This document shows, piece after piece, positions 55,120 through 64,000 of a stretch of DNA of 64,000 nucleotides (positions are counted from its first letter, which is position 1; each line of letters starts with the position of its first letter). The position numbers were made by a program, and so were the translations under genes. The notes under the pieces are model-generated. The model was not told the DNA's origin, searched no databases, and saw only the letters and a program-made list of their open reading frames with translations. This stretch comes from Cystobasidiopsis lactophilus (lineage: Eukaryota > Basidiomycota > Agaricostilbomycetes > Agaricostilbales > Chionosphaeraceae): contig BCIO01000002.1 in the NCBI GenBank assembly GCA_001599975.1, forward strand, positions 3,917,883 to 3,981,882, read 5' to 3'.

Positions 55120-56125
55120 ACGGCACGCCAAAGCAGCGGAAGGAGGAACGAATGGAATCGACTTCCATACCCGCCCTTCTTGCCTTCCTTCTTCGGACGC
55201 ATCGCGCTTGCTTTGTATTTGTTTTCTGTCCCTCTCGAACCCAGTGTCGTCTTGCCAAGTGGCTTTGTGATGCCGGATGTCCCAAGGTCAAGGTCCAAAA
55301 AAATAATAAATTAGGCGTCGAATAGATTAAGATAATGCAAGGGTTCGTGAGGTTTTAGCATTACGAGGTGTTAGTATTACTGCGCTATTGTAGCGCGAGA
55401 GTCTGCATGTGTCATGAGTGCCTGTGATCGGCTCTCAAAACGCTGCCGTTGAACTTTGATTTGCCACCGCGATGTTGAGGAGCTGGTCCCTTTCCAATGC
55501 CTTTGGTTGCTTTAATCATACTGTAATCATATCACACAAAGCATCTATAGGTTAAAACTAGAGGGCAAAGTGGCATAATGAGCGTGTAACGGCATTTGCC
55601 ACCGAGCTGGGAACGGTTTTCGCAGCCGCGGTGCGGGACCCGACAAGATGGCATTTGAAACAGGCTGTTAGCGAGTCTTTGCTAGCTTAGGCGATAAATG
55701 TTTTCATCCTATTTATCGAGGACACCTCGCGAGAAAATTGCCGATGAAACCAGGTATCTAGAGGGTTAGGTTTCGCAGACGCATTGGCTTTAAGCCACAC
55801 TATGCTCGAGCCTGCTTTTTCCTGAAGAGGCCCTCCCCTCGAAAACAATCCCTTCTAGTAATGAGACGCTGTCCAGAGCTGTGCTCCTACTCCTCTTTTC
55901 CCCCTTTCCTTTCTTTTTGCATCTGCTTTAGAAGGAGAACTGATGGATATGTCGATGAACTCGTTCAGTAGGGTATAAGGAATGAATGTGTGTTGCATCA
56001 CGATTGCCATGCGTCTGCGTGACAAACCCGAGTTGGTTTACGAAAAAATCTGGACGCTCTCGACCTCCCAACTGTCGGCCACAAGCGTCAGCAGAGAGCT
56101 ATAGAGTTCGAAAGATGAGAGCTCA
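55120..56125. other. Convergent intergenic region
   Basis: About 1 kb between the stops of the gene at 53856 and GH16 copy 2. It holds two TTTGCCACC motifs (55460-55468 and 55595-55603), the first within a 24-mer shared with 10820-10843. No gene supported. Confidence 0.5.
55445..55468 (+). repeat. 24-bp dispersed element ending in TTTGCCACC
   Basis: Second copy of the element at 10820-10843, identical except one G for A. The ends and flanks beyond the 24 bases are unrelated. Confidence 0.7.
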
Positions 56126-57805
56126 CTAGGCATCCTTGTAGTGAGAGGCAGACATGACATAGTCCGACGCGCTTCCTGGACAGAATTGGGAGTAGACGTT
56201 CCCAGCCCAGTCGCCTTTAACACAACACCATCATTAGGGCATAGGGCGTAACAAGAAGCAGACCCTTACCGTTTATGGTAGTGTCGAAGATGATTGTTTG
56301 ATCGGCGAAGAAAGAGGAAGCGCAGGTGCTCGTTGACCAGAAAGCGACTGGTTCGCACCAGCTGGATGGCACAGGTCGGCCGATGCGCAAGTCCAGTGGG
56401 ATCTTGTTGCGGGGAAAGAACCAAATGGAAACTAGCAAAGGCCACATGAGAGCCCGGGCGAGCTCATGCAATTCGAAAAACTGACTGCCATCATCGTCTG
56501 GCCGTGGCGTCAGCTCAGGGGGATTATCAATCACATGAAGAAGCGCACTCCACAAAGTCGCAAACGTGCCACCTCCGTTCTTGTTGAATCCCTGTGTGAC
56601 AACTTTGAACCTTGAGCTGGAAAATAGGGCAGCCGCCTACTGGTCCAAAGCTCTGGGTCGAAGGATCTTTGATGCCACAGCCCGCGCCATTATTCGCATA
56701 CGCGTAACAATCGGTGAGTAGGACCTACGCAGAATCAGTGATGGCAGCACCGTGATGCAGGCCAAGACTGACCTCGCCGGTACCGTTCATCGGAAGTGTA
56801 GTGGTACAGCCATCGCCAGTGTGTAAGGTGTACTGATTTTGGGTGATACTTGTGGGTCGTCGGTGCATGTTTGTGCGAACGCAAATTGTGAAGAGGCTCA
56901 CTTGTGCACCCCCTCGACGCTGAGCCTTCGTCAATCGACTGCATCTTTGCGCCCGACAGAAGTCACCTCACATGTCAATCTCGCCAGCATAAGGCCAATC
57001 CGCTTTGAAAATGGAAGACAAAGGTTGTTGGCTCCGTTGCTACTTGACCACACGCCAAGATGCGTAGCTCACCTCCCAAACCGAGGGTCCAAAATGCACT
57101 GCGGCCACATTGGAAAGACGTTGTGAGTAGATAGAAAGCGCTACTTCAGATGAGGCGCTCACGGCCAAGTAGTGCATCTGAGCAACAGTCGTACGCCTCG
57201 CATCAGCTGCATAGATCATCTGCCAAGCATCACTCACCCTGTTGGGATGTGACTGGCGTCGAGTACAAGCAACTGGCCCTTGACCAATGGCGCCTTGGAA
57301 GTGATGCGAACCGAGTCTCGATTGACGCCCGAGCCAAGATCAGTAAAATCGTCAACCTTCATGTACGCCTTGCCATTCTTGACGAAGGCCAGCGGGTTCT
57401 TCTTGCGCATGGCCGTGGTCTTGTTCACGTAGTTGACTTGGCCGTGAGTAGCTGCAGTCAAAGCGGCGGAGTAAGGGCCTGTTCACAGAAAGCAGCCTCG
57501 AGCAAACGCGAACGATCAGGGTCCGTAAACTGGGGTCAAATCGCCCTCGTGTAAGCGATTCTTACTTTGACGGGTCTTGGAGGACGAGTGCGCACAAAGT
57601 CAAAAGCATCGAAGAAATGGGTGCCTTGAATGCGCGTCTGCAGCTTCATCGGCTTCGCAGGCACTTTGATCTTGATGATTTGCTTGCGCAGGCTCGTGCT
57701 GCCGACCCCAATGACGTGCAGGTTAGTGCCATACTTTTCCAGTTGTGCCCTAGCAAGCGAAGGAGCTAGAACACAGGCAGCTGCGACCAATCTGCCAGCG
57801 CGCAT
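56126..57805 (-). CDS. Secreted GH16 glucanase/transglycosylase, copy 2
   Basis: ATG 57805 encodes a signal peptide (RLVAAACVLAPSLARAQ). Blocks: RIQGTHFFDAFDFV, ATHGQVNYVNKTTAMRK, GKAYMKVDDFTDL, RDSVRITSKAPLVKGQ, and the catalytic E-I-D-I-V-E, again split by an intron after the Asp codon (GTGAGG donor about 56971; acceptor before VEGVHK). The end has WFFPRNKIPLDL, PVAFWSTSTCASSFF, TIIFDTTING and SASDYVMSA, stop TAG 56126. The intron positions mirror copy 1, so the pair is a gene duplication now separated by the unrelated gene at 53856. A wall-glucan role is inferred from the family. Confidence 0.87.
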
Positions 57806-58386
57806 GGGGCCAATTCAAAGGAGCGGGAGCAGCCGGAGTCTAGGTAAAGAACGAGAAGGGAAAAAGATGGTGATAAGAGAGCAAGTGGCGGTCGTTAAGA
57901 AGAGAAAGAGAAAGCCCCTCGAGAACAAGCACGAGCTAGCGATGCAGCACCAAGCCTCCGACCCAAAGGCAGGAAGGTCGAAAGCCGCCGAGGACCACAT
58001 GCAGCGTGGAGCAGTAGCTCCTGTTTCAAGAGATCTCAAAGGTCAAAGGATGGAGAGGAAAGACTACTACTACTGCACAGATTGAAGTCTAATTTGGGAG
58101 CCGACGGACGAGGAGAGTGCCAGCGCCGACCAGTGGCCAGCCAGGAGCACGCAGAAGCAGTCAAAGGCAAAGACAACGTCGTCAAGACGACGGCGGCAGC
58201 AGGAGAAATTGAACCGGCCCCAAAAATTTGCCACCCGCCGTCGACTGCGGTGGTCCACTCGTTCGGCGGCCTAATAGTATGTCCCTCGTGAAAAGCTTGT
58301 ACAATGCAATTCAAAGTGCGTCCTTCGCTAGCTAATAACACCCTATGCCGTTCACGCCCATTCCCACTTCGGCGCAAGATCGTGAG
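57806..58386. other. Intergenic, upstream of GH16 copy 2
   Basis: About 580 bases between two minus-strand genes. It holds TTTGCCACC at 58227-58235 (GGTGGCAAA in gene orientation), 422 bases upstream of GH16 copy 2. No gene supported. Confidence 0.5.
58227..58235 (-). promoter_or_regulatory. PACE-like motif GGTGGCAAA
   Basis: Exact 9-mer in the orientation of GH16 copy 2, 422 bases upstream of its start. Confidence 0.4.
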
Positions 58387-59620
58387 CTAGGCGAACCAAC
58401 GCAAATAGGCACAACGCACAGTTATAGCAATCAGTCCGTCATCCAGGGTCGCCAACTTCTTGAACGCGGACGGCGAAAGGTCAATGTGCGTCGCCTCGCA
58501 CCCTTCGCAGCGATCCACGACGTCGACCGAGATCGACCGGCTCTTGTACTTGATGTTGATAGTCCGCCCCTGAAGCCGTCGCGTGAGCCATGACAATCTT
58601 AAGAGGGCCAAAGCACAGGGAGCGCACGCAGATGGGGTTGAGATTCGGGTTCGCAGTGGCGCCCGGCCAAGAGTCGTACACAAGCTTGCTCACGGCAACG
58701 ACGTATTCCGTGTCGCTGTTGACCTGGCCGCAAGCTCCGAGGCCGACCTCATACCACGTCGCCTGCCCACTGATCCACCCCGTCGGCGCCGCAACGGCGG
58801 TGGTGCTGGAAACCTGAGGCGTAGAGGTCGTTTTTGTCGTTACTTTCTTGCTGCTGGTGGGAGCAGCTGTTGTTTTCGTTGATGATTTTGATGATGATTT
58901 CGTTGAAGACTTGGTAGCGGTGGTGCTCGTGTCGACACGGAACCACGTCGTCGTGCTCTTTTTTGAGGCAGAAGCAGAACTCGATCTTGAGGATGACGCC
59001 ACTGAAGACGTCCCAGAGTTCAAATTGCGGGTAATGGAAGAGCGTTGGGAAGAGGAGGACGGCAAGGAGGAGCCGGAGGACGAAAAGGTAGCTGCCGTGG
59101 TGGCCGCATATGAACGCTGGGCAAAATGCGACAAGGGGTGGAAGCGGCCAACTCACGTCCATTGACGCAGTACGTGTATCCAAGCCACAGGTTGGAGCAG
59201 GAGGAGTCGAGGTTCGTATTCCAGACCTGGAGCATGGTCCAGCTCGTGAGGTGGTACTCCATCGCCAAGCCGTAGCAGGTGTCGCCAGATTGGACGGTGT
59301 GAAATTGCGTGCAACCCTCCGCCGTTGATAGAGTGCCGTTCATAAGTCTCTTGCTGAGTTGGCCTGTATGGTCGCGCGCCAGCTCATCAGTCGGGTTCAA
59401 TGGGCCAAAAAACAAAGCGGAACTGCAACGCACCCATACTCCGCCGTGCGATCACGGGCAAGTGTTGATCCGCCTTTTGCAGCAAGTAGCGCTCTGCCAG
59501 AGAGTGCCGCTTCTTCATGCCGTAGGCGTAGTGCTGGCTGTTGAGATCGCTGACCATCTTCCCCTCCACGTCTGCTAAACCGCTGGCTAGCAGCAGCGCC
59601 GCAGATAACCACGTCAACAT
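58387..59620 (-). CDS. Secreted LysM plus expansin-like (double-psi barrel) protein
   Basis: ATG 59620 gives a signal peptide (MLTWLSAALLLASGLADV). A second exon carries one LysM chitin-binding domain: GCTQFHTVQSGDTCYGLAME, then QVWNTNLDSSCSNLWLGYTY and CVNG. A long Ser/Thr/Lys-rich linker (many TSK and SST repeats, likely O-glycosylated) follows. The C-terminal double-psi beta-barrel is of the RlpA/barwin/expansin type: SGQATWYEVGLGACGQVNSD, then NIKYKSRSISVDVVDRCEGC and HIDLSPSAFKKLATLDDGLI. At least three introns. The final residues after LIAIT may be intronic (GTGCGT donor), so the stop at 58387 is provisional. The product probably binds chitin and loosens or remodels the wall without hydrolysis. 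Confidence 0.85.
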
Positions 59621-60015
59621 GATTGTGTTCAGCTACTTTGCCCTCACAAAAGCCAAAGAAATCCTTTTGAACCAAACGCAAAAGGAGTTCAGCAACACTA
59701 GCGATAAATTGAAGTCTCGGACCAATTTAAAACTCGGCGGCGCGTGAAGTGTTCAACACTTCGTTGGGGCTTGTGAGCAGCTTGTAGTAGATGCGGGGAG
59801 AGGTGGACCAGCCAGCTGGAGTTGGATGTAGAAGAAGAAGAGGCCAAGGGCTGCGAGAGGCCGAGGTTGAACTTCTACTTTTCGCAACCAAGTCGGCTCA
59901 GGAGCCGCGGCCACGCGTCGCGTTCTCGCATCTGGGGAATGTCTGCGCCATCGCAGCGTCACAAGGACGCCCAGGCAGACCGATAGGGATTCGAACGCAC
60001 GGGGAGAAAGCGCGG
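59621..60015. other. Intergenic between two minus-strand genes
   Basis: 395 bases holding the promoter of the LysM gene and the 3' end of the O-FucT-like gene. A GTTCGAATCCC-like string near 59986-59997 (minus) was tested as a tRNA T-arm and rejected. Confidence 0.45.
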
Positions 60016-61824
60016 TCATCCGCGCTCGATAATGGGCCACCCATGGTAGGTCTGGGCCAAGACGTCGACGGCGAACCGGCTGAACGTGCTCTGCGGCGTT
60101 CCGACGAGGTAGTAGCCCTTAGCAGCGATCATCATGTCGACCATGGGGTAGAGGAACTGGGCGAGGGCGACGTGGTCTTCGTCATTGTACAGGCTCTCGA
60201 GCTCGGCCAGCTCCGGGACGGGCTTCGAGTTGACAGAGGACGCCGACATGAAGTCGCCAAGCACAAAAGTGCAGGGAAACGCTTTAAAAAAGAGGGAAAG
60301 GATGGGGTCGAAAGTCGGGATGGTGGCGTCGGTGGCAAGGAAGAGCGGCGTGTTCAGTTTGAGCGTTGCCGAATTCCTGTCCGTCCAGAGAGGAGCGCGG
60401 CAGGACAATGTGCGGTGTAGAGGAGAGGTCTGGCGAGAGTAGATGGGCGGAATCAACTTCGGCCAGGGATGCTTGTAGGCTCCGGGCCGCTGTGGCCGGC
60501 TGTTGTGCTTTTCACCCTTCTTGCGCACCGTGGGGGCCGTGGTGTTGAGGCCTTCCACGACCTCAGGGGGTAACAAAGGGATCTCGGCCCTCTTCTGGAC
60601 CCTTTGCGGCGGCGGCAACAAGTGCTGCTGGTCAGGCGAGCCGGCGGTGGTGGCGGAGAGGTGGATGGCGAGCAGCTCATCAATGACCGAGTCTGCAATG
60701 CGCATTTTGGTGAGCAGCTGCCGGAAGATCAAGGCAGCGTTCTTCTTGGCGTCTTTGAGGAAGATGCCGTCGCCGATTCGAACATGGACGGCGTGGTACA
60801 TTGACGGCCCGCCGAGCCGGTCTTGGATGGACGTCGCAATCTTGTCCAAAAGCGAGTTTTGGAAGACCATGGCCTGCCTGAACGCCGAGCGCACCTCCCA
60901 GTTAGGCTCCTCGACCGTCCGGAGCCTGGACGTGCCAAACAGCGTGCCGACGTGCAGCAGCTTGTAGCTGGCCAGCTCTTGCAGTTCCGCCAAGTCCACC
61001 CGCTTCTCAAACTTCTCCAGCCCTTCCTTGTCTTCGGGCGAGTCGTAGAAGCGGTAGTTGTACAGGCCCAGGTCTTTGAAAGCGTAGATGTCCTGCTCCT
61101 GCACGCCGAGCTCCTCCTCCAGCCACTCAATGGTCCCGTTCCACCGGTCCACCAGCGGCTGCTTCAGCTTGTGCTCGATGTGATCCAAATCCACCAGCAG
61201 ATCCCACGACACCTGCGTCCAATCGAAGAAGCCTATGCACTCCCTTGGCAGCAGCCCGAATTCGCCAAAATCTTTGCACCGGTCCAAGCCGACCTTGTTG
61301 GCCTGGTTGATGCGGAAGTCGAGTTTGTCAAACCAGATGTAAGGGACTGCTGGGCCAAAGCGGACGGGCGGCAGGAGTAGCGTGCGGTCGAGCAATTTGG
61401 CCAGCGTCAAAGCGTTCTCCAAGGCGATGCGCTGGTTGTGATAGCCCGAGTGGGAGAAGTAGGCCAAGTAACGCGCCTTCTTGTCTGCTGGGTTGCCCCG
61501 CCTGACCTTGGGCCGAGGGTTGATGAACTGGTCCTTGACTTTTGGGCCGTGCACCTGCAGCTCGGCGACCTTGGACGACAGCGTCACTGGCGCGCCCGAC
61601 TTGGACGCGACAAAGTAGGCGATGATCAAGAACAAGCCCAGCGCCGAGAGCGTGCCGAGCAAGAGCGCCAGCGCCCGGTTGCGTTGAGCCAAGCGAAAGG
61701 TCTGCGTCAAGGCAGAGTGTGACGACGTCTTGCGGTGGTGGCCCTTGCTGCTGCCGGCGCTCGCAAACGTCGGCAGCCTAGCAGGCCTCCGCTGCGGCTG
61801 GGCGAGCGCAAACGGGCGAGACAT
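60016..61824 (-). CDS. O-fucosyltransferase-like type II membrane protein
   Basis: A single-exon gene of about 602 residues. The start is set at ATG 61824 (MSRPFALAQPQRRPARLPTF) because it precedes a basic cytosolic segment and the anchor ALALLLGTLSALGLFLIIAY; the frame is open farther upstream, but that stretch looks like leader. The lumenal part begins YLAYFSHSGYHNQRIALENA, then LAKLLDRTLLLPPV, the nucleotide-sugar-site start of the GDP-fucose O-fucosyltransferase superfamily. It continues with ECIGFFDW, AVHVRIGDGIF and NTPLFLATDATIPTFDPI. The C-terminal VGTPQSTFSRFAVDV fits the last conserved block. The Golgi/ER fucosyltransferase role is by family, and donor and acceptor are not proven. 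Confidence 0.8.
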   Translation of the reverse strand: MSRPFALAQPQRRPARLPTFASAGSSKGHHRKTSSHSALTQTFRLAQRNRALALLLGTLSALGLFLIIAYFVASKSGAPVTLSSKVAELQVHGPKVKDQFINPRPKVRRGNPADKKARYLAYFSHSGYHNQRIALENALTLAKLLDRTLLLPPVRFGPAVPYIWFDKLDFRINQANKVGLDRCKDFGEFGLLPRECIGFFDWTQVSWDLLVDLDHIEHKLKQPLVDRWNGTIEWLEEELGVQEQDIYAFKDLGLYNYRFYDSPEDKEGLEKFEKRVDLAELQELASYKLLHVGTLFGTSRLRTVEEPNWEVRSAFRQAMVFQNSLLDKIATSIQDRLGGPSMYHAVHVRIGDGIFLKDAKKNAALIFRQLLTKMRIADSVIDELLAIHLSATTAGSPDQQHLLPPPQRVQKRAEIPLLPPEVVEGLNTTAPTVRKKGEKHNSRPQRPGAYKHPWPKLIPPIYSRQTSPLHRTLSCRAPLWTDRNSATLKLNTPLFLATDATIPTFDPILSLFFKAFPCTFVLGDFMSASSVNSKPVPELAELESLYNDEDHVALAQFLYPMVDMMIAAKGYYLVGTPQSTFSRFAVDVLAQTYHGWPIIERG

Positions 61825-62146
61825 GCTGGACGCCTCAGGAAGAGCAACAACTTGGGCGCGACCAAAACTTTTTGGGGGTGGCAACAGGGCGGAATTATGC
61901 TGTTCCAAAGAAGGTCGAAAAGTAATTGTACAATCCATAACGATGCTCCGCATACGTGGTGTCTTCACCAGAGAGCCCCTTCGCTCGCGTCGGAAGAATA
62001 ATACAAAAAGGGCGAAGTGCGAACAAAGGGGAGCAAGTCGCAGCCTTCAAAGCTGGAATCCTAAAGGCCAGAACGAAGAGTTGTCAGCCTGAAGGACGCG
62101 TGGGAGAGCAGGCAGGCAGCGGAACTGACTCGCAAGCCGGCCTAAT
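61825..62146. other. Upstream region of the O-FucT-like gene
   Basis: 322 bases between two minus-strand genes. A near-PACE string GGTGGCAAC lies at 61876-61884, one base from the 9-mer. Nothing else supported. Confidence 0.4.
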
Positions 62147-64000
62147 TTAAACGCCCAGCTCGCCAAACAGTAGTTCGGTGGGTGGCCCTCCAAAGAGCGA
62201 GTCTTGAGGCTGCGCAGGATTTAAGGTCGCGGGACCAATAGGGGATACTGGAGAGAACGCGGCTGGCGTGTGGGTGGTCGAGGTGGCGGCGGATGCAGGC
62301 TGGAGTGCGGCAGACGTGGATGCGTGCCACTGGTTGAAGTTAGCAGCGGCAGCTTGGATCTGGCTGATATCTGCAATACGCCCAGGTTGGGGTTGCTGCG
62401 GTTGCGGCTGTGGATGCGGTTCAGGCGGACCAATATGGGCCACAGGCGACCCGGCACTCGATGGCACTCCGCTGAGCGGCGCGGGCGCGACTGCGAGATT
62501 GCCGCTTGCGGCCTCGCCAACACTTGCTGGCGACATGTAGGACACAGGCGATGACGGGCCTGACGACATCGCCTGGCGAAGGTTGGATTGCGCGGCGGCC
62601 ACGGCAATCTCGTTCGCAGTTGGCGGGCGTGTCCGTCGAATGTGTAGAACCGAGGTGTCGGATGGCGTCCGAGTCGGCGAGCCTTGCGTAAGATTCGGGG
62701 CTGCTGGAGCGGCCGATTGCGGTTGCGACGGCCGGCGCTGCGGTAATGGCTGCTGCATCATTTGCTGCACCGCGAGGGGATGGCCTGTATATGGGACAGC
62801 ATGCTGCAAGGTCGCAGGTGGCTGCGCGGCCGGTGGTGCACCGATTGGGGGCCGAATTTGATACGCCTGGTGGAAGTGCGCATGCTGACTTGACGCTCCT
62901 CCGCTGAGCGATCTGGACGGCGGTGCAGGAGGGGCGGCCACAGGATACCGAGGCATGACGGCGGCGGAAGAGGAGGCGGGGGCTGACGCTGATAGCGGCG
63001 CCGTCGAGTGGGCAGCAGAAGGAGCGGGTTGAATCGACAACTGAGGCCGGTGCGAAGCTTGCTGTAGAGCGTGAGCTTGAGTGACGTGCATCTGATGAGC
63101 CTGTGCTTGAGCCATTTGGATGCGCTGTTGGGCAATCTGCGCCTCCGAGGGCACTGGCACCGGTTGCTGAGCTGCCATGGCGTGCGCTTGAGCCGTTTGC
63201 TCCGCTTGCACCTTGAAGTGAGACAGCATAGGATTCAGTGGGTGGGCGACCAGAGGCGTGAGGGGAGGATACAGTTCGAATTTGGGTTGGCCAGTGATCA
63301 GCTCCTCTTGTATCATGACCTTGAGGAGACTTTTGACCTCGAAGGACCCGCCGGCAAGCTCTTTGACCAGCCAGTTGCGCGAAGAGACAGTGAGTAGGGC
63401 CGAATAGCGGAGGAAGGTGCTCCAGGTCAATTGCTTGTGTGGCGCGGCCAGACGCTGGGTCACCAAGGACGACGCCGCGCCCTGGAGTTCGCGAGTGAAA
63501 ATGCTCTCCGTCAAGACGGCAAAAACAGCCGGGAAGAGCGGTCCGATGTTCTCTTCTCTTGACAGGCGCTCCAAGTAACGAGTCCACTCCTCCCGCTGGT
63601 CCTGAATGGCCCTCGAAACCTGCAGAGGCTGGTATAGCTGGCCGGTAAAAATCATTTCGCTTGCGGCCGACGCCAGCAGGTTCTGCAAAGCCAGCCAGCA
63701 CGACTCGCTGGCCTCTGCCTCGCTGAGAACGTGCCAACAGTTGACAGGCCGGGGCCGGACAGCGAAGTTAGCGGCGAAGGCGTTGTTCGGACCCGTCGCA
63801 GTTGGCGTTGGCGCTTGCCGCTCGACTCTGGCCACCGATGCTGCTGCTACCGCCGCGGCCTTGGCATCTTGAGTGACAATCCGTTGCCGAGCGTCCGCCA
63901 ACTGAGCTTGGGAAGCTGCCAATTTGATGGCCAGCTCTCGCCTTTGCGCTTCGTGACCCGCCCTCTCCTCTTGCACCCGATTTTCCACCAGGCGATCTAC
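62147..64000 (-). CDS. Gln/Pro/Ala-rich low-complexity protein, C-terminal part
   Basis: The frame enters from the right edge and runs about 617 codons without interruption to TAA at 62147. It begins inside a charged coiled coil (RRELAIKLAASQAQLADARQ). A folded helical region of about 200 residues follows (CWHVLSEAEASESCWLALQN, TFLRYSALLTVSSRNW). The rest is long disordered sequence rich in Gln, Pro, Ala and Ser (QAQAHQMHVTQAHALQQ, PQPQPQQPQPG). The acidic-hydrophobic end, DSLFGGPPTELLFGELGV, looks like an activation-type tail. Such composition is typical of transcriptional or P-body regulators. I do not recognise the folded part. Confidence 0.7.
   Translation of the reverse strand, partial: VDRLVENRVQEERAGHEAQRRELAIKLAASQAQLADARQRIVTQDAKAAAVAAASVARVERQAPTPTATGPNNAFAANFAVRPRPVNCWHVLSEAEASESCWLALQNLLASAASEMIFTGQLYQPLQVSRAIQDQREEWTRYLERLSREENIGPLFPAVFAVLTESIFTRELQGAASSLVTQRLAAPHKQLTWSTFLRYSALLTVSSRNWLVKELAGGSFEVKSLLKVMIQEELITGQPKFELYPPLTPLVAHPLNPMLSHFKVQAEQTAQAHAMAAQQPVPVPSEAQIAQQRIQMAQAQAHQMHVTQAHALQQASHRPQLSIQPAPSAAHSTAPLSASAPASSSAAVMPRYPVAAPPAPPSRSLSGGASSQHAHFHQAYQIRPPIGAPPAAQPPATLQHAVPYTGHPLAVQQMMQQPLPQRRPSQPQSAAPAAPNLTQGSPTRTPSDTSVLHIRRTRPPTANEIAVAAAQSNLRQAMSSGPSSPVSYMSPASVGEAASGNLAVAPAPLSGVPSSAGSPVAHIGPPEPHPQPQPQQPQPGRIADISQIQAAAANFNQWHASTSAALQPASAATSTTHTPAAFSPVSPIGPATLNPAQPQDSLFGGPPTELLFGELGV

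Noticed and set aside
59980-60010. GTTCGAATCCC-like string on the minus strand, resembling a tRNA T-arm
   Set aside because: The flanking bases do not form a T-stem, and no matching acceptor stem, D-arm or anticodon arm is found.
62421-63737. 438-codon open frame within the gene at the right edge
   Set aside because: Same-strand frame shadow of the Gln/Pro-rich gene; the composition matches a shifted reading.

Overview
The window is nuclear DNA of a fungus, most likely a basidiomycete, possibly Pucciniomycotina or another yeast-like lineage. Signs of this are many short (about 50-75 nt) GT-AG introns, moderately high GC, dense two-strand packing, and fungal genes: Zn2Cys6 and MYND regulators, RIT1, GPI13, PGS1, GH16 wall enzymes, fungal-type GT31 enzymes and a Stealth-family transferase. 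I cannot name the species. No rRNA, convincing tRNA, CRISPR array, retroelement or DNA transposon was recognised.

Layout. 0-7 kb: Ser/Pro-rich protein (runs off the left edge), luciferase-like DUF5519 protein, GPI13, Myb protein. 9-10.4 kb: decayed RIM13/PalB-type calpain in a patch with six N bases. 11.3-20.4 kb: MYND protein, Zn2Cys6 factor, intron-rich amino-acid permease, GNAT acetyltransferase. 20.8-29.3 kb: Sos7-like kinetochore coiled coil, four-TM protein, Stealth transferase, cytochrome P450. 30-32.8 kb: RIT1 and pinin-like genes divergently transcribed from about 67 bp. 32.8-34.75 kb: an array of about a dozen look-alike introns with nested inverted repeats, separated by small exons of no known product; this is the most unusual part. 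35-40.3 kb: two same-strand paralogues of an unknown family, the first apparently decayed. 40.7-45 kb: PGS1, a small two-TM protein, an Sld7-like protein. 45.1-51.4 kb: three tandem GT31-like type II glycosyltransferases. 51.7-57.8 kb: two GH16 genes around an unrelated gene. 58-64 kb: LysM plus double-psi-barrel protein, O-fucosyltransferase-like protein, and the C-terminal part of a low-complexity protein that runs off the right edge.

Themes. Many genes act on the secretory pathway and cell surface: GPI13 (GPI-anchor assembly), Stealth transferase, O-FucT-like enzyme, GT31 trio, GH16 pair and the LysM/expansin-like protein. A 9-mer, GGTGGCAAA, identical to the yeast proteasome control element (PACE), occurs 16 times where about 0.5 would be expected by chance.

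Exon borders were set by eye from GT/AG signals and reading frame. RIT1, pinin, MYB and MYND models are frame-checked end to end; several others have unresolved starts or splice sites, stated in each entry.
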